Positions 52,915 through 61,784 of a stretch of 64,000 nt of DNA are shown here, one piece after another. The stretch's first letter is position 1; each line of letters starts with the position of its first letter. The DNA comes from Acidobacteriota bacterium (lineage in GTDB: Bacteria > Acidobacteriota > Terriglobia > Terriglobales > Acidobacteriaceae), in contig QIAJ01000162.1 of the NCBI GenBank assembly GCA_003225495.1, positions 1-64,000 on the forward strand, given 5' to 3'. The notes under the pieces are model-generated. The model made no database searches. It had not been told where the DNA came from and saw nothing but the letters and a program-made list of their open reading frames with translations. Both the position numbers and the translations under genes were made by a program.

Positions 52915-53775
52915 CTAAGCTGCCGAGGGCGTTGAGGCAACGCTTGTGGTCAGCGTCGCGGGCGCGCCTAAACGTTCGCGCGGACAAAATAGCCAAGCCA
53001 GGATCAAAGCATAGACAAAGGAATCCGCCGAGATTTCAAGGCTGTGAATTATTCGTAGCTGCATCGGCATGAAGCTGGCCTGAGTCAACCCGTAAAGACC
53101 GACCATGGCGGTGTGGGCCAATCCCAGGGCAACCACGAGGCGGCGGCGCGACCCGGTCCAGAGACGTATGACGGGTAGAGATGCAATTAGGAACAGCAGG
53201 CTGCGCAACATCTGGGTGCGCATGATGATGCCGAGGGGCGGCACTCGTAGTCCTTCAACTCCGGCCTGATAGATCGGTAGCACAAAAGGGGCGACACACA
53301 GTCCAAATACGAAATAGACGACGGGGAACGAAAGCCATGCAATCGCGAGCCGCCAGAGCCACTGAACAGTTCCCAGAGACTGCGCTTGCGGGACAGGATG
53401 TTTCGATCCATACAGCCTCGCGAGCGCGGCCGCTGTTGTAGCGAAGCAAAGGAAATAGAAAACCATCAGGTACCTCTCGCCACCGTAAGTGCCGAAGATC
53501 GTCAGTTCAATCGCGGTATTAACGCCGGTAGCGAGATACAACATCAAGGCGACTGCCAGCCACCTGATGACGTAACGACCTCCGAGCCCGGACGCGATCG
53601 GTACTAACCCGATTACAAGCACAAGACTGCCCACAACCATCAGCGCGAGCGAGGGCGCCGGTCCCGGGGGAGACGCGGGAGGGGACAAAGGCAGCGCGGA
53701 CAGAATGGCTCCGGCCAGCATTGTTGAACAAATCAGAGCGAGAGTGGAGAGCAGGATTTTTCCGGTCAGTTTCAT
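52915..53775 (-). CDS. Polytopic membrane protein under PadR control, unknown function
   Basis: 286 residues, about eight predicted membrane helices. No family recognised by eye. It is translationally coupled (4 nt overlap) to the PadR regulator gene upstream and is probably its regulated target. A role in transport or membrane stress is a guess only. Confidence 0.75.
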   Translation of the reverse strand: MKLTGKILLSTLALICSTMLAGAILSALPLSPPASPPGPAPSLALMVVGSLVLVIGLVPIASGLGGRYVIRWLAVALMLYLATGVNTAIELTIFGTYGGERYLMVFYFLCFATTAAALARLYGSKHPVPQAQSLGTVQWLWRLAIAWLSFPVVYFVFGLCVAPFVLPIYQAGVEGLRVPPLGIIMRTQMLRSLLFLIASLPVIRLWTGSRRRLVVALGLAHTAMVGLYGLTQASFMPMQLRIIHSLEISADSFVYALILAWLFCPRERLGAPATLTTSVASTPSAA

Positions 53776-54326
53776 GGGATTGCCTCCTGAAATTGCTTTC
53801 GTGTCTGCCGAGCCCAGAGCAGATGGGTCTGATAAGACTCAATACCGCTTTTGAATGCCAGATAACCTGTGCTGGACCGTAGCTCGGGACCAAAGGCTTT
53901 GTCGTGTTCGCGGAGTTCGCGCAGATATGCGGCTAGCTCTAGTTCGAATTGATCCAGAAAGCGGTGGGTGACGGAACGATCTACATTGCCGTCCAGAAAT
54001 GCGAAGCGCAGCATGATTTGGTCAAGACGCCAGATGACATCCTCGCGAGTAACGGATTGCCGCAGCCATTGGACCAGGGCGCGTTTGCCGGCACTGGTAA
54101 CAGCAAACTCCTGCCGCTTCCGGGCATTGCCATTTGCTCCGGACGCATTCAGCCAGCGGCGCGCTTTCATCCGGCGGAGAGCTGGGTAAATGGATCCCGG
54201 ACTATCGCTGAAATGGCGCATCGGGGTTGTGGCGAAGGTCCGGCGCAGATCGTATCCAGACTGAGCCTGGTGACGCAGGAGTCCTAGAAGCGAAAATTCC
54301 AAAGCGGAAGCTGAAGACGCTTTCAT
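53772..54326 (-). CDS. PadR-family transcriptional regulator
   Basis: 184 residues. N-terminal winged helix (EFSLLGLLRHQAQSGYDLRRTF, then SPGSIYPALRRMKARRWL) plus a C-terminal helical dimer domain (Vir_act_alpha_C-like). It is a repressor that usually responds to small hydrophobic ligands. Its start codon overlaps a pair of perfect palindromes, so autoregulation is likely. Confidence 0.92.
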   Translation of the reverse strand: MKASSASALEFSLLGLLRHQAQSGYDLRRTFATTPMRHFSDSPGSIYPALRRMKARRWLNASGANGNARKRQEFAVTSAGKRALVQWLRQSVTREDVIWRLDQIMLRFAFLDGNVDRSVTHRFLDQFELELAAYLRELREHDKAFGPELRSSTGYLAFKSGIESYQTHLLWARQTRKQFQEAIP

Positions 54327-54360
54327 AGTACGAGACGTACTATAGTACGCAGCGTACTAT
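54325..54360. promoter_or_regulatory. Double palindromic operator over the padR start codon
   Basis: Two perfect 8-3-8 palindromes, ATAGTACG-AGA-CGTACTAT (54325-54343) and ATAGTACG-CAG-CGTACTAT (54342-54360), share two bases. The first covers two bases of the padR start codon (54324-54326). Spacing of 17 bp centre to centre would place two dimers on nearly opposite faces of the DNA. No ribosome binding site is visible on the minus strand. Confidence 0.8.
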
Positions 54361-54478
54361 CTGTCAATCGTGTCGCATTTGGACCCGGGACTAGCGCGCG
54401 GGCGGAATCTTCCTCAGTAGCAGAAGAGGCACACAGGGCTGACTTGGGCACGCAAAAACGATAATATCCAGTTTTCCC

Positions 54479-54841
54479 ATGAAACTTTTTCGACCGCTTC
54501 GAAGTTCCGCGCCTTTCCTTCTCGCCGGAATGGACCACGTGCATGCGCTGGCCCAGAATTGCGGGCGCACGGTGCATGCGCTGGCGGTGGGAATTCTTCC
54601 CGCGCTCCTTCTGCTGCGCACGACGCGCGAGGAAGTCTATAACGTTCTCTGGGGACTGGTGTTTGCGTTTGCTACGCTCAACATTTTGAGCCTGGGGGCG
54701 CGACACTTCGAGGCCGATCGGCGTGGGCTTACTTTTGGCGAGATCCTCGCGATCATGGTAGTGGTGGTGTCGGTAGTCCTGTTGGGATGGGAGATGCTAT
54801 ACCTGTTCAAGGTCTTTCCACTTCACCTTGCGCCGCGCTGA
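54479..54841 (+). CDS. Small membrane protein, unknown function
   Basis: 120 residues, two or three membrane helices (HALAVGILPALLLLR, WGLVFAFATLNILSL, IMVVVVSVVLLGWEMLYLF). It begins at ATG 54479, 152 nt from the padR start. No recognised family. Followed 24 nt later by a zinc-ribbon protein gene. Confidence 0.7.
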   Translation: MKLFRPLRSSAPFLLAGMDHVHALAQNCGRTVHALAVGILPALLLLRTTREEVYNVLWGLVFAFATLNILSLGARHFEADRRGLTFGEILAIMVVVVSVVLLGWEMLYLFKVFPLHLAPR

Positions 54842-54865
54842 GGCGGATTGCGGTATGATTCGGCT

Positions 54866-55174
54866 GTGGCGAAACGCGAGTCCAACTTTGATTTGACCTG
54901 TCCCTGCTGCGGAGCGGTGATGAAAGTAGACGTTTCGACGCAGGGTGTGATCTCGCACACGGCGCCCGTGAAGCCGAGAATGTTTGCGGACATGGAAGAA
55001 GCCGCACGGGCGATGAAAGAACAGGACATCCGCCGCGAGTCGATCTTTCGCCAGTCGGTTGATGCCCAGAAACACGCTTCGGAGTTACTGGAGAAAAAAT
55101 TCCAGGAAGCAGTGAAAAAGGCGAAAGAGTCTCCCGACACCGGCAAGCCGATCCGTGATTTTGATCTGGACTGA
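54866..55174 (+). CDS. Zinc-ribbon-containing protein of unknown function
   Basis: 102 residues from GTG 54866 (TTG 54848 gives six more residues). DLTCPCCGAVMKVD is a zinc-ribbon half-site; only three cysteines are seen, so metal binding may need a dimer or a histidine. The C-terminal half is a charged helix. Function unknown. Confidence 0.72.
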   Translation: MAKRESNFDLTCPCCGAVMKVDVSTQGVISHTAPVKPRMFADMEEAARAMKEQDIRRESIFRQSVDAQKHASELLEKKFQEAVKKAKESPDTGKPIRDFDLD

Positions 55175-55184
55175 GATTTTTCAC

Positions 55185-55209
55185 CGCCGAGACGCCGAGA
55201 ACGCCGAGA
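55185..55209. repeat. Short tandem repeat CGCCGAGA
   Basis: CGCCGAGA occurs three times in 25 bases just after the preceding gene. A degenerate copy is at 30599 (GTCGAGACGCAGAG). Intergenic only. Confidence 0.6.
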
Positions 55210-55258
55210 AAAATAGTTCTGTTTGTAACCCTCCCTACATGTTTGTTGATCCACTGGT

Positions 55259-55909
55259 ATGACGCGCCCGCTTCTGCTCGGACATCGGGGCGCACGGGCC
55301 TTGCGGCATATTCCTGAAAATACGCTGGAGTCGTTTGAGCTCTGTTTGCAGCATGGCTCCGACGGCTTCGAGTTTGACGTGAGGCGGTCGGCGGATGGTC
55401 AGGCCGTGATTTGCCACGATGCTGTAACTCGGGGAATGACGATCGCGAAGGCTTCGGCCGCAGCTCTGGGGCTGCCTTCGCTGGATGAGGTTCTGAGTTC
55501 TTTTGGCCGACGAGCGTTTCTCGACATCGAACTGAAGGTCGCGGGGTTGGAACAGCAGACGATCAGGTTGTTAAGAGAATATTCTTCGTCGAATGAGTAC
55601 GTGGTTTCGTCGTTCAATCCGGCAGTACTGACGGCGCTGCACGGGTTCGATTCCACGATCCCTTTAGGTTTCATCTGCGACCGGGATGATGACCTCGATC
55701 AGTGGCGCGAGTTGCCGGTCGCGTGGGTGATTCCTCGGATCCAACTGGCGAACGCCGTGTTGGTGAAGCGAGTTCAAGCGTCGGGAAAGAAGATCATGGT
55801 GTGGACCGTCAACGGTCCGGTTCAGTTGCGGCGGGTGGCTGCGTTGGGCGTAGACGCGATTGTTTCAGACGATACTGAGCTGGCATCGCGGATTCTGGCG
55901 AAGCGATGA
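55259..55909 (+). CDS. Glycerophosphodiester phosphodiesterase family protein
   Basis: 216 residues. LLGHRGARALRHIPENTLESFE carries the catalytic H-R-G and E-N-T; FEFDVRRSADGQAVICHD and IELKV hold the metal ligands (E, D, H, E, K). Short for the family, without signal peptide, so cytoplasmic. Degrades glycerophosphodiesters of phospholipids. Start ATG 55259. Confidence 0.9.
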   Translation: MTRPLLLGHRGARALRHIPENTLESFELCLQHGSDGFEFDVRRSADGQAVICHDAVTRGMTIAKASAAALGLPSLDEVLSSFGRRAFLDIELKVAGLEQQTIRLLREYSSSNEYVVSSFNPAVLTALHGFDSTIPLGFICDRDDDLDQWRELPVAWVIPRIQLANAVLVKRVQASGKKIMVWTVNGPVQLRRVAALGVDAIVSDDTELASRILAKR

Positions 55910-55962
55910 TTACTCGGACTCGTTCGGAAATGCGTAGTCTCCGGGCCTTATAATCTTCTGCC

Positions 55963-57294
55963 ATGGCCAGCACTCCTTCCTTCGGATTGGCGGAGCAATC
56001 CGATCTGACTCAGGAACAGAAGCGTTCGTATCTGCGGGTGCACGCCGTCAATGTGTACGTTCGCGACCAGGACCGCAGCTTGCGGTTCTATCTCGATCAG
56101 CTGGGTTTCATGCTGGCTTTTGATGTTCAATTGCAATCCGGACAACGCTGGGTAGGGGTTTCGCCGCCGGATGGTACGGCGGTGCTGACCTTAATCGCGC
56201 CGGACCCCGATTCTGAGGACTACAAGCTCATCGGCCATCAGTCGCAAGTTGTATTTGTGACCGAGGATGTTGTGGCAACCTACAGCGAGTGGCGACGGCG
56301 TGGGGTTCGCTTCTCGCATACGCCACGTCTGCGGAGGGTGAAGTATCAGACACCGGCGCAAGACTCCACTTCGCAGTCTGCGGCGATGCTGCTGGGCAAG
56401 CAGACGCCGATCTGGGGCGGAGTATTTACCCGCTTCGAAGACATCGACCGGAATACTTTCGCGCTGGTCAGCTTCGACGAGATGACGCAGGCGGTTGAGG
56501 CGCAGCGGCGCACGGCAGCGGAAAAGTTGGAAGCGGAACGCCGGTCCGCTCACGAACTGGAAATTGCCAAGAAGGTGCAGGCGAGATTATTTCCACAGAC
56601 TCTTCCGGCGATGAAGACGCTGGACTACGCGGGCGTGTGCCGTCAAGCGCGTCAGGTGGGCGGCGACTACTACGACTTTCTCAACCTTGGTCGAGAGCGG
56701 GTGGGACTGGTGCTCGGCGACATCGCAGGAAAGGGAATTGCCGGCGCCCTGTTAATGGCGAATTTGCAGGCGAACCTGCGCAGTCAGTGCACGGTAGCAT
56801 GGGACGAACCACAGCGATTGTTGTGGTCGGTGAATGAGCTCTTTTACAACAACACCGCCGACAATGCCTACGCCACGCTGTTTTTCGCCGAATACAACGA
56901 TCAAACACAACGTTTACGTTATGCCAACTGTGGACATCTTTCGGCTTTACTATTCCGCGGTGATCGCGACTTGGTGCGACTCGAATCTACGTGCACAGTG
57001 CTGGGATTGTTCAAAGATTGGGAATGCTCGGTCGCCGAATGCGAACTCAGCACCGGAGACACGCTCGCGCTCTACACCGACGGCATCACGGAATCCTGCA
57101 ACCGCGCCGGAGAAGAGTTTGGCGAACAGCGCTTGGTCGACTTGTTGTGGCTGCATCGCCAACTTGCGCCGGTCGACCTAATTTCGGCCGTTGTAGCTGA
57201 CGTTCAGCGGTTCTGTCCAGACGAGCAAACCGACGACATCACTCTGATTGTTGCCAGGTGCATTCAGCATTCCAAGACTCCAATCGCGCCCTAA
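55963..57294 (+). CDS. VOC-SpoIIE fusion serine phosphatase
   Basis: 443 residues. Residues about 24-165 form a glyoxalase/VOC domain (HAVNVYVRDQDRSLRFYLDQLGF); residues 165-200 a coiled coil; residues 200-435 a PP2C-type SpoIIE phosphatase with VGGDYYDF, DIAGKGIAGALLM, DGITE and TDDITLIVA. The usual input domain of such phosphatases is a PAS, GAF or response regulator; a VOC domain may sense a small ligand. It could dephosphorylate the STAS protein encoded at 26619-26966. Confidence 0.88.
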   Translation: MASTPSFGLAEQSDLTQEQKRSYLRVHAVNVYVRDQDRSLRFYLDQLGFMLAFDVQLQSGQRWVGVSPPDGTAVLTLIAPDPDSEDYKLIGHQSQVVFVTEDVVATYSEWRRRGVRFSHTPRLRRVKYQTPAQDSTSQSAAMLLGKQTPIWGGVFTRFEDIDRNTFALVSFDEMTQAVEAQRRTAAEKLEAERRSAHELEIAKKVQARLFPQTLPAMKTLDYAGVCRQARQVGGDYYDFLNLGRERVGLVLGDIAGKGIAGALLMANLQANLRSQCTVAWDEPQRLLWSVNELFYNNTADNAYATLFFAEYNDQTQRLRYANCGHLSALLFRGDRDLVRLESTCTVLGLFKDWECSVAECELSTGDTLALYTDGITESCNRAGEEFGEQRLVDLLWLHRQLAPVDLISAVVADVQRFCPDEQTDDITLIVARCIQHSKTPIAP

Positions 57295-57363
57295 GCTCTT
57301 GTATCAATCGAACATCTGCACCCGTTTGCCGATGCCAATACGGCTCATTTAAAGTGAAGGCGC

Positions 57364-58257
57364 ATGTCCACCACAGGTGAACGTTTTGATCGGGCGGTCG
57401 AAATCATGGCGCGGTTGCGGGCTCCCGGAGGATGTCCATGGGACCGGGAACAAACATTTGACACCATCAAGCCCTATACCCTCGAAGAGGCTTACGAAGT
57501 CCTGGAAGCGATCGATAATCGTGATTGGAAGGAACTAACCGGCGAACTGGGCGACCTCCTGCTGCAAGTATTGTTCTATTCGCAGATGGCGCGCGAGAAG
57601 GGATATTTCTCGATTGACGACGTCCTCGAAAGGCTCGCCAATAAGTTGGTGGACCGTCATCCGCATGTGTTTGGTGAAGTGAAGGCGGATACGTCGGCGG
57701 ATGTGTTGCGCAACTGGGAGGCGTTGAAGGCGGAAGAAAAGAAGAAGAACGCGAACAGCCATAGCAGAGAAACCACGGATGCGGACACAGACTCGGTTCT
57801 TTCGGGTGTGTCCTCGAAGATGCCGGCTCTTCTAGAAGCACACAAACTGAGTTCGCGGGCGGCGCATGTGGGATTCGACTGGCCCGAGATCGAAGGGTTA
57901 TTTTCCAAACTGGAAGAAGAGACTCAGGAACTGCGGGAAGAACTGAAGAATTTGCCGGTCAAAAGTGATCGGGCAGGTCGCGGCGTAGCCGGATCAGGCA
58001 AGCTGGAGATTGTTGAGTCCGCGCGCGAGCGTCTGGAAGATGAGGTCGGTGATCTCTTCTTCGTGCTGGTGAATATCGCGCGCTATCTGTCGCTTGATCC
58101 GGAATCAGCTTTACGGAAAACAAATCGTAAATTCAAGCGCCGATTTCAATGGATGGAAGAGCGGCTGCGCGCGAATGGACGCGGCCCGGCACAGGCCTCG
58201 ATGAATGAACTCGACGAACTATGGCAGCAGGCGAAGCAAGAGGAAACGCGTCGGTGA
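57364..58257 (+). CDS. mazG: Nucleoside triphosphate pyrophosphohydrolase MazG
   Basis: 297 residues with two MazG domains: the first carries the EEAYEVLEAI and LGDLLLQVLFYSQMA motifs, the second LEEETQELREEL and LEDEVGDLFFVLVNIARYL. It is about 30 residues longer than E. coli MazG because of a polar linker (NSHSRETTDADTDSVLSG). Hydrolyses NTPs, including damaged ones. Overlaps the next gene as GTGA. Confidence 0.93.
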   Translation: MSTTGERFDRAVEIMARLRAPGGCPWDREQTFDTIKPYTLEEAYEVLEAIDNRDWKELTGELGDLLLQVLFYSQMAREKGYFSIDDVLERLANKLVDRHPHVFGEVKADTSADVLRNWEALKAEEKKKNANSHSRETTDADTDSVLSGVSSKMPALLEAHKLSSRAAHVGFDWPEIEGLFSKLEEETQELREELKNLPVKSDRAGRGVAGSGKLEIVESARERLEDEVGDLFFVLVNIARYLSLDPESALRKTNRKFKRRFQWMEERLRANGRGPAQASMNELDELWQQAKQEETRR

Positions 58258-59012
58258 GCGATGCGGCCACGATCCGCAAGTGCGAAGGGCTTGGGGAGAT
58301 GCAGGCGTGTTTTGCCCTGCAGAAAGAAGTCTGGGGCTTTTCGGATGCTGAGTTGATGCCTGTCCGCGTATTCGTCGTTGCAAACAAGATCGGCGGACAG
58401 GTAATAGGCGCGTTCGATGGAGAAGAGCTGGTTGGCTTTGCGCTGGCACTTCCGGGCCACCGGAACGGACATTCTTACCTACATTCGCAGATGCTGGCGG
58501 TACGCCAACAACATCGCAACGGCGGATTGGGGCGGCGCTTGAAGTTGTACCAGCGCGAGGACGCCATAGCACGGGGCTTTGAACTGATGGAGTGGACCTT
58601 CGATCCGCTGGAGATCAAGAATGCTTATCTAAATATCGAGAAGCTGGGAGCGATAGCGCGGCGCTACAACGTGAATCAGTATGGGATCACGACGTCACCG
58701 TTGCAAGGCAGTCTGCCTACGGATCGCCTAGTGGCGGAATGGTGGATGAAGTCACGGCGGGTCGAAGCAGTGCTGGGCGGCAATGGCCGTCCCGCTTTCG
58801 AGTTGAAAGCCAGCATTTCGGTGCCGGGAGAGATTTACGAATGGAAGGGTTCAGTCTCGACGCGGCAGCATGCCCTAGACATACAAACGCAAAATCGGAA
58901 GCTGCTGACGAGTGCATTTACTGACGGTTTGGCGGTGCTTGGTTATGAGCGGAACGCCGCCGGTGAGGGCAGATTCCTCCTGGGGGCGTGGGACGAAAAG
59001 TTGGGATACTGA
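58254..59012 (+). CDS. GNAT-superfamily acyltransferase (COG3375 type)
   Basis: 252 residues from GTG 58254. GNAT motif A in MLAVRQQHRNGGLGRRLKLYQR (R-x-x-G-x-G/A) and the C-terminal half typical of COG3375. Coupled to mazG, and 121 nt before the MenC-like gene. GNATs of this type next to an enolase-superfamily gene act as succinyl-CoA:amino acid N-succinyltransferases in a known pathway. Confidence 0.82.
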   Translation: MSDAATIRKCEGLGEMQACFALQKEVWGFSDAELMPVRVFVVANKIGGQVIGAFDGEELVGFALALPGHRNGHSYLHSQMLAVRQQHRNGGLGRRLKLYQREDAIARGFELMEWTFDPLEIKNAYLNIEKLGAIARRYNVNQYGITTSPLQGSLPTDRLVAEWWMKSRRVEAVLGGNGRPAFELKASISVPGEIYEWKGSVSTRQHALDIQTQNRKLLTSAFTDGLAVLGYERNAAGEGRFLLGAWDEKLGY

Positions 59013-59133
59013 CCCGATGGAGCGCCGCACCGTCCCGTGTGGAATCTGTTGATCCTCTGGCTCACACCTTCTATACTTCCCGGTTCCAATCTTCGCCAGA
59101 CGATCTCCCCTCGGCTGGCCGTATAACGCACTC

Positions 59134-60252
59134 ATGAAAATAGAATCGGTCACACTACGTGAAATTCACATGCCACTCGTCCATTTTTTTGAGACGAGCT
59201 TTGGACGAGTCTACAGCCGACGCATCCTGCTGGTGAGCGTTGAAGCGGATGGAGTGCGCGGCTGGGGAGAATGTGTCGCGGGCGAGGATCCTTTCTATAG
59301 CTCCGAATGGATCGAGACTGCCTGGCCGACGATCAAGCACTACCTGGCGCCGGCGTTGCTTCAGAACGAAGTAGAGTCGGGTCGAGACTGTGCTGCTTTG
59401 TTTGCTCGTGTTCGCGGTCATCGCATGGCCAAGGCAGCCTTGGAGAACGCGGTCTGGGACGCGGAGGCCACGCTGCAGCAGAAGCCTCTGTGGAAACTCC
59501 TCGGCGGCACGCGGCGCGAGATTACGTGCGGTGTTTCAATCGGAATACAGGACTCGGTCGAGCAGTTAATCGAGAAGATTGCGATAGAAGTGGCCGCTGG
59601 CTACCGGCGCATCAAGCTCAAGGTCAAGGCAGGATGGGATCTAGATGTGCTTGAAAGAGTGCGGGCACGCTGGTCTGACATCGTGCTGAGCGTGGACGCC
59701 AATTCGGCCTACACTCTAGACCAGATCGAGCATGTTCGAAAGTTCGATGCTTTCAACCTGCTAATGATCGAGCAGCCGCTTTGGAACGATGAAATCTACC
59801 TTCATGCGCGTTTGCAAAAGGCGATCCGCACCTCGATTTGCCTGGACGAATCGATCCGCCACGCCCGCGATGCCGATTTTGCATTGGAATCAGGAGCCTG
59901 TCGCATCATCAACATCAAAGTGGGCCGGGTCGGTGGGTTTTCAGAAGCGAAGAAAGTGCACGATGTCGCGCAGCGGCACAATGTCCCGGTCTGGTGCGGA
60001 GGCATGTTGGAATCCGGCGTCGGGCGAGCACACAATATTGCGCTGTCGACGCTCGAAAACTTCCGGTTGCCCGGAGACGTTTCGGCCTCGAAGCGGTATT
60101 GGAAAGAAGACATCATCGAACCGGAGGTAGAAGTCAGCAAGGAGGGGATGATTACTGTGCGCGACGCACCTGGCACCGGTTATCGCGTGCGCGAGGATGT
60201 GGTCCAGAAAATTACGGTACGGGAAGAAACGCTGCGGACGGGGGAGACTTAA
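59134..60252 (+). CDS. menC: o-Succinylbenzoate synthase / N-succinylamino acid racemase (enolase superfamily)
   Basis: 372 residues. The two catalytic lysines are in IKLKVK and INIKVGRVGG; metal ligands D in SVDANSAY, E in IEQPL and D in LDESI. The fold is the muconate lactonising subgroup. Menaquinone synthesis (OSBS) and N-succinylamino acid racemisation (NSAR) occur in one enzyme family. The upstream GNAT gene points to NSAR, whereas no men genes are adjacent. The stop codon overlaps the convergent gene stop. Confidence 0.88.
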   Translation: MKIESVTLREIHMPLVHFFETSFGRVYSRRILLVSVEADGVRGWGECVAGEDPFYSSEWIETAWPTIKHYLAPALLQNEVESGRDCAALFARVRGHRMAKAALENAVWDAEATLQQKPLWKLLGGTRREITCGVSIGIQDSVEQLIEKIAIEVAAGYRRIKLKVKAGWDLDVLERVRARWSDIVLSVDANSAYTLDQIEHVRKFDAFNLLMIEQPLWNDEIYLHARLQKAIRTSICLDESIRHARDADFALESGACRIINIKVGRVGGFSEAKKVHDVAQRHNVPVWCGGMLESGVGRAHNIALSTLENFRLPGDVSASKRYWKEDIIEPEVEVSKEGMITVRDAPGTGYRVREDVVQKITVREETLRTGET

Positions 60253-61187
60253 CGGGCACCGTAGTCAGACACCGCGCTCGACGAGAAATTTTCGGCGAAG
60301 ACAGTTTCTTCTTTCTCAAGCAAATCGACGGCTTGAGCGAACGTGATGTCTTTGGGAACAGGTTTAAAGTCGCTGAAGGTTTCCGTCATGCTGAATACGA
60401 TGGATTTGACGAATAAGACTTTGCCTGTGATATCCAGTTTCATGGATGAGATCGTCCAGTCTTTGTCGTTGATCGCCTGCTGCTGAACCAGAAAGTGGCC
60501 GCCCTTATCCAAGTGTCCCAGAATCCCCCAGCCAAAGCCCACCTCCTTGAACAGCTTTCCATCGATCAGAGCCAATCTGTGGCAGCGGGCGTCGAGCATT
60601 ACCACGCCCTCCATACCAGTGAGAACCAACTCCACGCGCGAGGGTGGCTCGTATTTCGGGTTGGGGCGGAATTTCAAGACCACCAGAGGATCGCCAGTTT
60701 TTCCCCGGGTAGCTGATCCCGTTTCCTGGCCGGCGTATTCGTAGAGAAAGGCGTCCGGCAGCGCCTTCACAATTCGTAACGTGCGCTCGGCATCCTGCTG
60801 CTCTTGCCGATGTTTCTTTTCCAGTTCCTCCGGATTCTTCAGGAAGCGTTGAATACGGGCGAGCTCTGCCTTCCTCTCTTCCGCAGTTAATGGTTTGCCG
60901 TCGTGGGCGACAACCATACCCGCAGTTGCCTTTTTGGTTTCAATGTAGATCTTTGTGACGGACCCTTTGGCGGTCGTCTTGGTGCTGCGGAACATGAAGC
61001 GATCGCCGTCTTCCTTGGCGGCCTTGATTTCATTGGCGACAGTTTTTCGTACAAGTTCAACGGGTTCGGCCGGCGGGGAAGATATGGTGGGCTGCTGGGC
61101 GAGACCCGCGCCGACCAAAGAAATAAGTAATGGGGCGATTCGCCAAATAGAGTGAGAGCGGTCCACGGATAAGTGCCTCATCCTCAT
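60249..61187 (-). CDS. Exported protein of unknown function
   Basis: 312 residues from ATG 61187 (ATG 61181 is an alternative; a longer frame to 61550 has no family support). Signal peptide about residues 10-30 (WRIAPLLISLVGAGLAQQ). The mature part begins with a Lys/Glu/Gln-rich helical segment (about 50-130) and continues as a beta-rich domain (PLVVLKFRPNPKYEPPSRVELVLTGMEG, then LFVKSIVFSMTETFSDFK) like the LolA/outer-membrane-sorting fold of uncharacterised exported proteins. Its stop codon overlaps that of menC in the palindrome TTAA. Confidence 0.75.
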   Translation of the reverse strand: MRMRHLSVDRSHSIWRIAPLLISLVGAGLAQQPTISSPPAEPVELVRKTVANEIKAAKEDGDRFMFRSTKTTAKGSVTKIYIETKKATAGMVVAHDGKPLTAEERKAELARIQRFLKNPEELEKKHRQEQQDAERTLRIVKALPDAFLYEYAGQETGSATRGKTGDPLVVLKFRPNPKYEPPSRVELVLTGMEGVVMLDARCHRLALIDGKLFKEVGFGWGILGHLDKGGHFLVQQQAINDKDWTISSMKLDITGKVLFVKSIVFSMTETFSDFKPVPKDITFAQAVDLLEKEETVFAENFSSSAVSDYGAR

Positions 61188-61371
61188 CGATCTTAGACGA
61201 TGGTAGCAGACCAGGCGTTGCATTCCAGCCACGCCTGCCTCTTCGGGTATGGCCGTAACCCCATGGGGCAACAGGGGTTCGATGGGAAGGATTCCGACTC
61301 TTGGAGCGCGAGATGATTTACAATTTGAAACTCCTCGGCAGGATGCTCCGCGCTGAGATGGAGGCCTTCGA

Positions 61372-61731
61372 ATGGACGCTCCGAAAACGGGCGAATTTGC
61401 CCATATCGGCAAGTCGGTAGTTGTAAAAGGCGAGCTTTCGGGCTCTGAAGACTTGTACGTGGATGGGAACGTGGAGGGCAGTATTGAACTGCGCAACCAC
61501 AGCCTGATCGTGGGGCCGAATGGGACAATCAAGGCCACCGTAACCGCCAAGAGCGTGGTGGTTCAGGGAAAGGTCAATGGCGCGATCAGCGCGTCTGAGC
61601 GAGTTGAGTTGCGGAAGTCGGCGGTGGTCAATGGCGACGTTTCGACCCACCGCATCGCAATCGAAGACGGGGCTTCCTTCCAGGGGAAGATTGATATTCA
61701 GAGGGAACCCGGCAAGGCTGTGGCTTCATAG
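61372..61731 (+). CDS. Bactofilin
   Basis: 119 residues. Right-handed beta-helix polymer protein: HIGKSVVVKGELSGSEDLYVDGNVEGSI, then KATVTAKSVVVQGKVNGAI and the ending DGASFQGKID. Forms filaments that scaffold cell-wall or chromosome-related structures. Start ATG 61372. Single bactofilin gene with no peptidase neighbour. Confidence 0.93.
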   Translation: MDAPKTGEFAHIGKSVVVKGELSGSEDLYVDGNVEGSIELRNHSLIVGPNGTIKATVTAKSVVVQGKVNGAISASERVELRKSAVVNGDVSTHRIAIEDGASFQGKIDIQREPGKAVAS

Positions 61732-61784
61732 ACGCCGCAAGACTGCTCGGGTTTTAGTTTTTGTATTCGGTTGCTGACAACGTG

